18,813 nucleotides of DNA from CAKSHC01 sp045631845. GTDB lineage: Bacteria; Bacillota; Clostridia; Oscillospirales; UMGS1783. The stretch is taken from NCBI GenBank assembly GCA_045631845.1, contig JAZQVM010000063.1, forward strand, positions 1 through 18,813, written 5' to 3'. Below are positions 6,879-13,439 of this stretch, piece after piece. How positions within the stretch are numbered: position 1 is the stretch's first letter; each line of letters opens with the position of its first letter. The notes beneath the pieces were generated by a model. That model had not been told where the DNA came from. It saw nothing but the letters and a program-made list of their open reading frames with translations, and ran no database searches. A program made the position numbers and the translations under genes.

Positions 6879-6904
6879 AAAAAAATGAGGCATCATGCCT
6901 CATC
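6879..6904 (-). terminator. Terminator of the RHH gene
   Basis: ATGAGGC (6885-6891) pairs with GCCTCAT (6897-6903) around ATCAT. On the minus strand six T residues follow. The RHH stop codon (6893-6895) lies in the loop. Positions 6885-6906 are identical to 2993-3014 at the end of the XRE gene of cassette 1. Confidence 0.75.
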
Positions 6905-7072
6905 TTCTTCAATCTTGCCGTTTTGGGCTTCAAAATCCCGAACACACGCCCGAATTAAACACAGGATTTGTCCGTTGATCGAACGATCCTCATATTTGGC
7001 AATGTATTTGAGCTTCGCATGCAGTTGCGGATCAATCTCAATTCCCAAGTGCTTATTTTCTTTATTTCTCAT
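6893..7072 (-). CDS. Ribbon-helix-helix (Arc/CopG-like) DNA-binding protein
   Basis: The protein is 59 aa from ATG 7072. A TTG at 7084 would add four residues but leaves no room for the GGGTGAT-like site. Residues 8-13 (HLGIEI) form the beta strand, followed by DPQLHAKLKYIAKYEDRSI (helix A and turn) and NGQILCLIRACVRDFEAQ (helix B). This matches the Arc/CopG pattern of strand, LHxxLKxxA, and S(I/L)N. The C-terminus is acidic (KIEEDEA) and encoded through the terminator. Such proteins bind DNA as dimers and often repress their own promoter. It is divergent from the SLOG-like gene, and AGTATA repeats lie in the shared promoter region. Confidence 0.82.
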   Translation of the reverse strand: MRNKENKHLGIEIDPQLHAKLKYIAKYEDRSINGQILCLIRACVRDFEAQNGKIEEDEA

Positions 7073-7095
7073 ATTATCACCCAAAATCTTATTTT

Positions 7096-7156
7096 GAGTA
7101 TATTTTAAGATTATTTCACCTGTTTATGTTGCAAGTATACTTGTTTTGAGTATACT
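7096..7156 (+). promoter_or_regulatory. Promoter of the SLOG-like gene with AGTATA repeats
   Basis: TTGCAA (7129-7134), 16 bp and TATACT (7151-7156) form the plus-strand promoter. Three related sequences lie in this 61-bp stretch: GAGTATATTT (7096-7105), the palindrome AAGTATACTT (7133-7142) and GAGTATACTA (7148-7157). TTTTGAGTATA itself occurs twice. Repeated short half-sites are what RHH repressors usually recognise, so these are the likely operators; that is inference. Confidence 0.55.
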
Positions 7157-7177
7157 ATATTTATAGGTGGTGATAAT

Positions 7178-7603
7178 ATGGTATGTACTTTTTTTGGGCA
7201 TCGTGATACCTACATGGATCTTTCACAGGAGTTAACTGCCGTATTGCAAGATCTCATAGAGCATAAGCAGGTCGATCGTTTTTATGTAGGCAATCATGGT
7301 TTCTTTGATCAGCAGGCAATCGAAACGCTTCGGTCCTTACAAAATCATTACACCCATATCTCCTACGCCGTAGTTTTGGCCTATCTTCCTACAAGCGATC
7401 GAACAGATCCAACGGTCTACCCCGAGGGACTGGAATCGGTTCCCCGTCGGTTTACCATTGATCGGCGCAACCGATGGATGATTGAACAGGCCGATTATGT
7501 AGTCACTCATGTACGGCACAGTTTTGGGGGTGCCACCAAATTTATGGAACTGGCTAAGCGAAAAGGCAAAATTGTCATCAACATCCCTCTGTCCGACGCA
7601 TGA
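7178..7603 (+). CDS. SLOG-superfamily (YpsA/DprA-like Rossmann) small protein
   Basis: The protein is 141 aa. The N-terminus CTFFGHRD followed by a helix and VDRFYVGNHGFFDQQAIETL (strand, glycine loop, helix) is the SLOG-type Rossmann arrangement. The C-terminal half has YPEGLESVPRRFTIDRRNRWM, then ADYVVTHVRHSFGGATKFMELAKRKGKIVINI, where a Gly-Gly loop before a helix would bind a nucleotide-derived ligand. SLOG proteins are known or predicted to bind nucleotides or their derivatives, and some act in stress or phage defence. The actual ligand and role here are unknown. The ATG at 7178 has GGTGG at 7166-7170. It is divergent from the RHH gene. An imperfect hairpin at 7635-7655 may terminate it. 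Confidence 0.75.
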   Translation: MVCTFFGHRDTYMDLSQELTAVLQDLIEHKQVDRFYVGNHGFFDQQAIETLRSLQNHYTHISYAVVLAYLPTSDRTDPTVYPEGLESVPRRFTIDRRNRWMIEQADYVVTHVRHSFGGATKFMELAKRKGKIVINIPLSDA

Positions 7604-7613
7604 CTGCCGGACA

Positions 7614-7638
7614 GGGAAATGCGGAGTGATAAATGAGG
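7614..7638 (+). repeat. Imperfect inverted repeat, right arm
   Basis: This is the partner of 6815-6839. It starts GGGAAATGCGGAG directly after a small hairpin (CTGTCCG 7589-7595 with CGGACAG 7608-7614) that spans the stop codon of the SLOG-like gene. Confidence 0.45.
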
Positions 7639-7655
7639 TTTTTCCTCCAAACCTC
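7635..7655 (+). terminator. Possible weak terminator after the SLOG-like gene
   Basis: GAGGTTT (7635-7641) pairs with AAACCTC (7649-7655) around a 7-nt loop, followed only by TTC. The weak T-tract makes this uncertain; the strong hairpin at 7679-7704 may terminate both directions. Confidence 0.3.
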
Positions 7656-7678
7656 TTCACTCTTACCTATTACCTAAA

Positions 7679-7704
7679 AAAAGAGAGCCTTTCGGCTCTC
7701 TTTT
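7679..7704. terminator. Bidirectional terminator of nrdD
   Basis: AAAAGAGAGCC pairs with GGCTCTCTTTT around TTTC, flanked by A and T tracts, and abuts the nrdD stop codon at 7709. Read on the minus strand it is the same hairpin, GAAA loop included, as the plus-strand one at 5062-5089. Confidence 0.9.
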
Positions 7705-7708
7705 TTGC

Positions 7709-10066
7709 TTATCTGATTTTCGCCAAGATGGCCGACACACCGGCCGCCTTTTCCACCTGACCATCCTTGATGATGACCAGCGTAGGCGCCTGACGAATGC
7801 CGTACTTGTCGCTCAGTTCGGCGTTCTCCTCGGCATCCACAACCGTATAGGCAATACCCGCACGGTCGAGATTAGCCTTGGCCACAGGGCAGTTGGGGCA
7901 GGTCTTGGTGGTGAACAGGTAATACCCGTCCGCCTCACCGCAAGCACAAGGCTCTTCGACCTTCTCCTCTACCTGAGGATGCTTCACGGGGTCGAGCTTG
8001 GAGTTGGCTACGTCGTAGAGTTTGCGCTGCTTATACTCCTCGGTCTTGCCGTCGTTCCAGTTCTGCACCGGACGGTAGTAGCCGGTAATACGGGAGTAAA
8101 CCTCGGCGTTGTTGCCGCACTCGGGGCAGGTGAAGTGCTCACCCGCTAAGTAGCCATGATCCTTACAAACCGAATAGGTCGGGGACATGGTGTAGTAAGG
8201 CAGTTTGTAGTTCTCGGCAATCTTGCGAACCAAATTGGCCGCCGATTTCCAAGAGGGCAGTTTCTCACCCAAGAAGGCGTGGAAAACGGTACCCGAAGTA
8301 TAAAGGGTCTGCAACTCGTCCTGAATATCGAGCGCCGAGAAGATGTCCTCGGTGTAGCCGACAGGCAGGTGAGAGGAGTTGGTGTAATAAGGGGTCTCGC
8401 CGGGCGCGGTGATGATGTCCGGATAACGGGCAATGTCATGCTTGGCCAAACGATAGGTGGTCGACTCGGCAGGCGTGGCTTCCAGGTTATACAGGTCGCC
8501 ATACTTCTCCTGATAATCGCTCAAACGCTCACGCATGTGGTTGAGCACCGCCTTGGTGAACTCCTGCGCGCTCTCATGAGTCAGATCCTTCTGAATCCAC
8601 TTGGCATTGAGGCAGGCCTCGTTCATGCCGATCAGACCGATGGTGGAGAAGTGGTTGTTAAAGGTGCCCAAGTAACGCTTGGTGTAGGGATACAAGCCCT
8701 CGTCGAGCAGACGGGTGATGATCTCACGCTTCACCTTGAGGGAGCGTGCCGCAATATCCATCATGCGGTCAAGCTGACGGTAGAAGTCTTCCTCATTCTC
8801 GGCCAGATAGGCAATGCGGGGAATGTTGATGGTGACAACACCAACCGAACCGGTGCTCTCGCCGCTTCCGAAGAAGCCGCCCGACTTCTTGCGCAGTTCA
8901 CGCAGGTCGAGACGCAGACGGCAGCACATCGAACGCACATCCGAAGGCTCCATGTCGGAATTGATGTAGTTGGAGAAATAAGGCGTGCCGTACTTGGCCG
9001 TCATTTCAAACAACAGCTTGTTGTTCTCGGTCTCGCTCCAGTCAAAGTCACGGGTGATGGAGTAGGTGGGGATGGGGTACTGGAAGCCACGGCCGTGGGC
9101 GTCACCCTCGATCATGGTCTCGATGAAGGCACGGTTGATCATGTCCATCTCGGCCTTGCAATCCTTGTACTTGAAGTCCATCTCCTTGCCGCCTACGATG
9201 GCCGGCATCTCGGCCAGGTCAGCCGGCACCGTCCAGTCGAGCGTGATGTTGGTAAAGGGCGCCTGCGTACCCCAACGGGAGGGGGTGTTTACGCCGTAGA
9301 TAAAGGACTGGATGCAGTTCTTAACCTCATGATAGGTCAGCTTATCGGCCTTAACAAAGGGAGCCAGATAGGTATCGAAGGAGGAGAAGGCCTGTGCGCC
9401 CGCCCACTCGTTCTGCATGATACCGAGGAAGTTAACCATCTGATTGCAAAGAGATACCAGATGCTTGGCAGGCGCCGAGGTGATCTTACCGGGGACACCG
9501 CCCAAGCCTTCCACGATCAGCTGCTTGAGACTCCAGCCGGCGCAATAACCGGTCAGCATCGACAGGTCGTGAATATGAATGTCGCCGTTGCGGTGGGCAT
9601 TGGCGATCTCACTGTCATAAATCTCGCTCAGCCAGTAGTTGGCGGTAACGGCGCCCGAGTTGGAGAGGATCAAGCCGCCAACCGAATAGGTAACGGTGGA
9701 ATTTTCCTTCACACGCCAGTCGGTAACCTTCACATAACTGTCAACCACCTGCTTGTAGTCGAGAATGGTGGACTTCATGTTGCGGATCTTTTCTCTCTGC
9801 TTACGGTAGAGAATGTAGCACTTGGCCACATCGGCATAGCCGGCGGCGATAAGCACCGACTCAACCGAGTCCTGAATGGCCTCAACGGTGACCACACCGT
9901 CTACAATCTTGGGCTCATAATCGGCCGTAACCTTCAGAGCCAGCAGGTCAATGATATCCTGCGTGTACTGCTTGCCTTGCGCCTCAAAGGCCTTGCCAAT
10001 GGCGGCGCTGATTTTGGAAATGTTGAAATCGACCACTTGGCCGTCGCGTTTGGTAACCTGATACAT
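7709..10066 (-). CDS. nrdD: Anaerobic (class III) ribonucleoside-triphosphate reductase with fused C-terminal redoxin domain
   Basis: The protein is 785 aa. It reduces NTPs to dNTPs by glycyl-radical chemistry in the cytoplasm. Residues 1-100 form an ATP-cone allosteric domain (KRDGQVVDFNISKISAAIGKAF). The catalytic barrel includes the SMCCRLRLDLRELRKKSGGFFGSGESTGSVG region. Near residue 640 the C-terminal zinc site shows CxxC in FTCPECGNNA and a further Cys in SVCKDHG. The glycyl radical loop is RITGYYRPV, with Gly662. Unusually, about 80 residues follow: a C-A-C linker (Cys707, Cys709) and a glutaredoxin/thioredoxin-like domain with TTKTCPNCPVA (Cys723-Cys726) and a cis-Pro motif QAPTLVI. 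The fused redoxin probably supplies the reducing electrons. The start is ATG 10066, with GAGGAG inside the end of nrdG, so translation is coupled. Confidence 0.97.
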   Translation of the reverse strand: MYQVTKRDGQVVDFNISKISAAIGKAFEAQGKQYTQDIIDLLALKVTADYEPKIVDGVVTVEAIQDSVESVLIAAGYADVAKCYILYRKQREKIRNMKSTILDYKQVVDSYVKVTDWRVKENSTVTYSVGGLILSNSGAVTANYWLSEIYDSEIANAHRNGDIHIHDLSMLTGYCAGWSLKQLIVEGLGGVPGKITSAPAKHLVSLCNQMVNFLGIMQNEWAGAQAFSSFDTYLAPFVKADKLTYHEVKNCIQSFIYGVNTPSRWGTQAPFTNITLDWTVPADLAEMPAIVGGKEMDFKYKDCKAEMDMINRAFIETMIEGDAHGRGFQYPIPTYSITRDFDWSETENNKLLFEMTAKYGTPYFSNYINSDMEPSDVRSMCCRLRLDLRELRKKSGGFFGSGESTGSVGVVTINIPRIAYLAENEEDFYRQLDRMMDIAARSLKVKREIITRLLDEGLYPYTKRYLGTFNNHFSTIGLIGMNEACLNAKWIQKDLTHESAQEFTKAVLNHMRERLSDYQEKYGDLYNLEATPAESTTYRLAKHDIARYPDIITAPGETPYYTNSSHLPVGYTEDIFSALDIQDELQTLYTSGTVFHAFLGEKLPSWKSAANLVRKIAENYKLPYYTMSPTYSVCKDHGYLAGEHFTCPECGNNAEVYSRITGYYRPVQNWNDGKTEEYKQRKLYDVANSKLDPVKHPQVEEKVEEPCACGEADGYYLFTTKTCPNCPVAKANLDRAGIAYTVVDAEENAELSDKYGIRQAPTLVIIKDGQVEKAAGVSAILAKIR

Positions 10067-10068
10067 CG

Positions 10069-10761
10069 TTACACTCCTCGTATTCCTATATTTTTTACAT
10101 AGGGCTTTGCCGCCGCGGCAAACCGTTGCATCTCCTGTGCGGAGAATGCCGACAATCCCGATCCGCCCTGATCACCGGGATCGACATATTGTTGAAGGAA
10201 ATACTGTCCGGCACCCTCGATGAGCCTTGCCGCCTGGGCAATATCCGACTCCTCGTGAATCCCCCGAACCACGGTGGTGCGAAACTCGTAATCGACCCCG
10301 CCTCCCATCAAAAGCGCAATGCTCTCTCTGACCGGCTGCATATCCACCGCGTCCAGCCCGCAGGCTTTCGCATACCCATCGGGCGACGATTTAATATCCA
10401 TCGCCACATAATCGACCAAGCCTTGCTCGATAAGAGCCGCCAGCCGATCGGGTAAAAAGCCGTTGGTGTCCAGCTTTACGAGATACCCCATCTCCCGCAC
10501 ACGCGAAAGAAAATCTGAAAGACCTGCCTGCAACAACGGTTCGCCGCCGGTGACACACACACCCTCCAGCAACCCCTGCCGCTTGGCTAAAAATTTGAAG
10601 AACTCCGCCTCATCCAATGCAGGCCCCGCATCACCGAAGGCCAGCGCCGCATTGTGGCAGAAGGGACAGCGCAACTGACATCCCGCCGTGAACACCGTGC
10701 AGGCCGTTCGCCCCGGAAAATCCAACAGCGTCAGCTTCTGTAACCCATGAATCTTCATCAT
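10069..10761 (-). CDS. nrdG: Anaerobic ribonucleotide reductase activating protein (radical SAM)
   Basis: The protein is 230 aa. The [4Fe-4S] motif is C-x3-C-x2-C in GCQLRCPFCHN (Cys28, Cys32, Cys35). The SAM-binding GGEP occurs in VCVTGGEPLLQ, and LDTNGFLPD and DYVAMDIKSS follow, as in the longer NrdG variants (pyruvate formate-lyase activase-like, TIGR02495 type). It cleaves S-adenosylmethionine and installs the glycyl radical on NrdD. It lies upstream of nrdD, the reverse of the nrdD-nrdG order in many bacteria, with only 2 bp between stop and start. Two adjacent ATGs (10761, 10758) follow AAAGGCGG and either could initiate. The promoter at 10819-10848 carries NrdR-like repeats. Confidence 0.95.
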   Translation of the reverse strand: MMKIHGLQKLTLLDFPGRTACTVFTAGCQLRCPFCHNAALAFGDAGPALDEAEFFKFLAKRQGLLEGVCVTGGEPLLQAGLSDFLSRVREMGYLVKLDTNGFLPDRLAALIEQGLVDYVAMDIKSSPDGYAKACGLDAVDMQPVRESIALLMGGGVDYEFRTTVVRGIHEESDIAQAARLIEGAGQYFLQQYVDPGDQGGSGLSAFSAQEMQRFAAAAKPYVKNIGIRGV

Positions 10762-10802
10762 TTCCGCCTTTCATATCGGTATTTCGCATCTTTTCCCAAA
10801 AT

Positions 10803-10856
10803 ACAAGATGTTGACATGATTATACCAAATCCGCAACATATCTGTCAATATCTTGT
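10803..10856 (-). promoter_or_regulatory. nrdGD promoter with paired NrdR-like sites
   Basis: On the minus strand, TTGACA (10843-10848), 18 bp and TATAAT (10819-10824) make a near-consensus promoter. It is bracketed by an inverted repeat: ACAAGATGTTGACA (10803-10816) and TGTCAATATCTTGT (10843-10856), 13 of 14 matching. Each contains a CAA.AT.TTG-like core resembling a NrdR box, and the core centres are about 42 bp apart, close to four helical turns. NrdR is the ATP/dATP-sensing repressor of ribonucleotide reductase genes in most bacteria, so repression at this promoter is the likely mechanism. Confidence 0.65.
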
Positions 10857-10917
10857 GCCAATATTTTAACATAAAATTTCAACACCAAACCCACACCCTC
10901 TTTTGTGCAACCTCACC

Positions 10918-10950
10918 AAAAGGGCAGGAAAGGTTATCCCTTTCCTGCCC
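10918..10950 (-). terminator. Terminator of the acyltransferase-like gene
   Basis: GGGCAGGAAAGG (10922-10933) pairs with CCTTTCCTGCCC (10939-10950), a 12-bp perfect stem with a 5-nt loop, followed on the minus strand by TTTT. The stop codon of the acyltransferase-like gene (10934-10936) lies in the loop. Confidence 0.8.
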
Positions 10951-11692
10951 CTGTCTTTCTTATTATATTATGAAGTCCTGCCGCCAGCAACAGTGACAAA
11001 GCCGTCACCATCACACAAAGCAACGCCCCCTCCGCACACTTCCGCAACAACAACAGAACCCACCCGTGTACCAGATACAGCTCATACCCCATCCTTCCCA
11101 CAAACGCTAAGATCGAATACGCCCGCCGTCCCTCTTGGCTCGGCCGACACCATGCGCCCCATGCCAATCCCAGCGCAAAGGCAGGACCGGAGGCATACCA
11201 ATACGATCCCCAGCCAATCCATTGACAAACGGGAATCCACGCCAACGTGACAGCCGCCATTACGCCCACGATCCAACACGGGCGCCGCAACCATTTGGCT
11301 GTCACAAAAAATAGGACATACAAAGCCGCCAAGAAAAAGACGTACCAGCCGTTACTGACGATCGGGTCGCCGTACCGAATCCGATCGCACAGATCGGCCC
11401 AGCCAAAGCCGTGCCCGTGTGTGAGCGGCCACGACAGGAAACTGCACACCGCCACAACGCTATACGGAATCCATAGTTTTTTCATTTGCCGCCCCAAAAA
11501 CCCGCACAAATACCCCTCTCTCTCCTGATACTGTCGCATAAGCCCCAGTCCCGATAAGAACAAAAAAGCCGCCACCGCCGGCTTGCCGCACTCCCGCAGG
11601 ATAGCCCCGATGCCGCCCATCGGCACAAACAAACTGATATGATGCGCCATCACCAATAACGCCAACAACCCCCGCACCGCCACTCTATACAT
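10934..11692 (-). CDS. Acyltransferase-3-like integral membrane protein
   Basis: The protein is 252 aa from ATG 11692, preceded by AGGGGGTG at the right spacing. A longer frame to 11731 would run through the hairpin arm and is unlikely. The start MYRVAVRGLLALLVMAHHISLF resembles the Acyl_transf_3 motif (RGLAALLVVxHH), and FLFLSGLGLMRQY and GRMGYELYLVHGWVLLLL match later motifs of the family. About eight membrane helices are likely. It is shorter than usual for this family (about 330 aa or more), so it may be a reduced member. Members O-acetylate or otherwise acylate cell-surface polymers. It lies downstream of the two-component system across a hairpin and may be a target of it. Confidence 0.75.
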   Translation of the reverse strand: MYRVAVRGLLALLVMAHHISLFVPMGGIGAILRECGKPAVAAFLFLSGLGLMRQYQEREGYLCGFLGRQMKKLWIPYSVVAVCSFLSWPLTHGHGFGWADLCDRIRYGDPIVSNGWYVFFLAALYVLFFVTAKWLRRPCWIVGVMAAVTLAWIPVCQWIGWGSYWYASGPAFALGLAWGAWCRPSQEGRRAYSILAFVGRMGYELYLVHGWVLLLLRKCAEGALLCVMVTALSLLLAAGLHNIIRKTGAGKG

Positions 11693-11742
11693 AAAAACAC
11701 CCCCTGACCGTATCTTACTCTCCACAGCCAAGGGGTGTTTTT
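11693..11742 (-). promoter_or_regulatory. Leader hairpin covering the ribosome binding site of the acyltransferase-like gene
   Basis: On the minus strand, AAAAACACCCC (11732-11742) can pair with GGGGTGTTTTT (11693-11703), an 11-bp perfect stem with a loop of about 28 nt. The 3' arm contains the AGGGGGTG ribosome binding site and ends in five T residues just before the ATG. The structure could terminate kinase transcripts or hide the ribosome binding site. The gap between kinase stop and ATG is only about 70 bp. Confidence 0.5.
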
Positions 11743-11761
11743 CTCTTTTCTTATCTTTTCC

Positions 11762-12694
11762 TTACGGTTTTCTTAAGGTAACGGTGATTTCGGTCATGCC
11801 TTCCACACAGGAGGCCGCAATTTGCCCCTTATGCTCCTCTACAATCTGTCGGGCAATGGTTAGCCCTAATCCCGCACCGCCCGATCGGGATTGGCGGGCG
11901 GCATCCAGCCGCACGTGTTTATCGAACATGGTTGACAACTGTTCGGGCGGGATCGGGTCGCCGCTGCTCTGCACCCGCACCGTGCAACCCTCGGTCGAAT
12001 CGGCCGCATATAAAACAATCTCACTGCCTTCATGCCCATAGTTTACCGCATTTTTCAGCAAATTGGCAAACACCCGCATAAGCAACACCCCGTCCCCACG
12101 TGTTTTTAGGTCAGAGGCAATCACGGTACGCAAGGTCATGCGGCGCTCCTCCATCATCGGGTAAAACTCATCGGTCAACTGATAGAGCAGGACGGTCAAA
12201 TTCACCTCAGCCATGGCCGCCTTATCCCCCGTCCGTCTTTGGGTCAATTCAAAAAACTCATTGAGCAACTCGTCCAGCCGCCGAGCCTTGGTCAAGGCAA
12301 TTCCGATATACTCCTGCTGTTTTGTCTTATCCTTTTCCTCTTTCAATAAGGACAAATAGCCGGTCACCGAAGTCAGGGGCGTTTTCAGATCGTGCGCCAA
12401 AAACGATAGACTATCTGCCTCTCTCTGCGCCTGCGCCCATACCTGCTCGGTCTGTTTTCTCATGCACCAAACAGCATAACACACCGTTGCCGCCACATAG
12501 ACGAAAACGATTAAAAATCGATTGATACCCGGCACGTGCCAGATCTGCGCCCATAGATTCTGCGCCCATGCGCCAATGTGATACCATAATCGGTTGTGCC
12601 GCCACAGGATCTCCAGCACCGCCTGCGGCAACCAAAAGGCCGCCGTCCCGATGCCCCACCACAGCAAGAAACGCTTAACCGTCGGTTCTTTCAA
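11762..12694 (-). CDS. VanS-like sensor histidine kinase
   Basis: The protein is 310 aa. Two membrane helices (about 9-30 and 58-77) bracket a very short Trp-rich external loop, so the sensor domain is minimal. The dimerisation/phosphoacceptor motif is SFLAHDLKTPLTSVTGYL, with His101. The catalytic domain shows the N box NLLKNAVNYG and the G2 box SGGAGLGLTIARQIVEEHKG. HDLKTPLTS is typical of the VanS/PhoR-like group in Firmicutes. The start appears to be TTG 12694, inside the last 20 nt of the response regulator gene with GGAGTGGGGT upstream; no good downstream ATG exists. The signal is unknown. No D-Ala ligase genes accompany it, so this is not a van resistance operon here. Confidence 0.92.
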   Translation of the reverse strand: MKEPTVKRFLLWWGIGTAAFWLPQAVLEILWRHNRLWYHIGAWAQNLWAQIWHVPGINRFLIVFVYVAATVCYAVWCMRKQTEQVWAQAQREADSLSFLAHDLKTPLTSVTGYLSLLKEEKDKTKQQEYIGIALTKARRLDELLNEFFELTQRRTGDKAAMAEVNLTVLLYQLTDEFYPMMEERRMTLRTVIASDLKTRGDGVLLMRVFANLLKNAVNYGHEGSEIVLYAADSTEGCTVRVQSSGDPIPPEQLSTMFDKHVRLDAARQSRSGGAGLGLTIARQIVEEHKGQIAASCVEGMTEITVTLRKP

Positions 12695-13364
12695 TTTTAT
12701 ACCCCACTCCCCATACCGTTTGAATGTATTGCACCGTCGGTGCCGCCACCGTCAATTTTTCCCGCAACCGACGAATATGCACCATGACGGTATTGTTGCT
12801 TTCAAAATATCTTTCTCCCCACACCAAACGGAAGATATCTTCGGCCGACACCACCTGCCCTGCCTTTTCGCATAACAACCATAAGATCGAAAACTCGGTC
12901 GGCGTTAACGCCACCGGCTTATCCATGACCGTGCAGATATGCTCCGCCCGATCGATGCACAAGCCCGCCACCGTCAGCCGATCTTCGCTGGGCGCCGCTC
13001 CGTAGGTGGTGTACCGACGAAGTTGCGCCTTGACCCGTGCCGCCAACACCGGCGGCCAAAAGGGCTTGGTAATGTAATCATCGGCACCCACCGAAAGACC
13101 GGCGATCTTGTCGCCATCCGATTGTCGTGCGGTTAAAAATAATATAGGAAAGGTGTGCTTCTCCCGCAAGCGAGCACACAAGGTAAATCCGTCCATTTTC
13201 GGCATCATGACATCCAAAATCGCCAACGCCGGCGGTCGTTTCATCATATCCGCCAGCGCCGCTTGCGCCCCGTAATACACATCCACCTCATATCCTTCTT
13301 CCCGCAGTACCGTTGCCACCAAATCGGCAATCTCCCTTTCATCGTCTACCACTACGATTCGCAT
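12675..13364 (-). CDS. OmpR/PhoB-family response regulator (VanR-like)
   Basis: The protein is 229 aa. The receiver domain shows the acidic pair Asp7-Asp8, phosphoacceptor Asp51 (LAILDVMMPKMDGF), Thr78 (FLTAR) and Lys100 in DDYITKPF. The C-terminal winged-helix DNA-binding domain (about 130-226) has LTPTEFSILWLLCEKAGQVVS and VMVHIRRLREKL ending in WGVGYKIE. The next gene starts within its last codons (20-nt overlap), so kinase and regulator are made together. AGGGGTGAAAAT precedes the ATG. A TTATACT-type -10 lies about 20 bp upstream on the minus strand, but no clear -35 or operator was recognised. Confidence 0.95.
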   Translation of the reverse strand: MRIVVVDDEREIADLVATVLREEGYEVDVYYGAQAALADMMKRPPALAILDVMMPKMDGFTLCARLREKHTFPILFLTARQSDGDKIAGLSVGADDYITKPFWPPVLAARVKAQLRRYTTYGAAPSEDRLTVAGLCIDRAEHICTVMDKPVALTPTEFSILWLLCEKAGQVVSAEDIFRLVWGERYFESNNTVMVHIRRLREKLTVAAPTVQYIQTVWGVGYKIERTDG

Positions 13365-13439
13365 ATTTTCACCCCTTTTCTCCAGTATAACATATCTCCA
13401 TCCCGAAATCCTTACTTTTTTCTTACGCCCGATTTTTTA

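Larger units (their letters stand above)
6811..7638. mobile_element. Candidate cassette 3: RHH regulator plus SLOG-like protein between imperfect inverted repeats
   Basis: The RHH/SLOG gene pair has the same plan as the two XRE pairs. It is bracketed by imperfect inverted repeats: 6815-6839, read on the minus strand, and 7614-7638 both begin GGGAAATGCG and continue TGAT.AATGA, about 21 of 25 matching. Unlike the XRE inserts there is no direct repeat. The repeats contain simple TGATGAATGA-like reiterations, which may be a dispersed family in this genome rather than element ends. No recombinase is present. Confidence 0.25.

Noticed and set aside
8156..10102. 648-codon open frame on the plus strand opposite nrdD
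   Set aside because: It is an antisense shadow of a strongly codon-biased gene; nrdD on the other strand has full domain structure and coupling to nrdG, and this frame shows no family motif.
10934..13364. Glycopeptide resistance (van) cluster
   Set aside because: Regulator and kinase are VanR/VanS-like, but no D-Ala-D-Lac/Ser ligase, dehydrogenase or dipeptidase is present.
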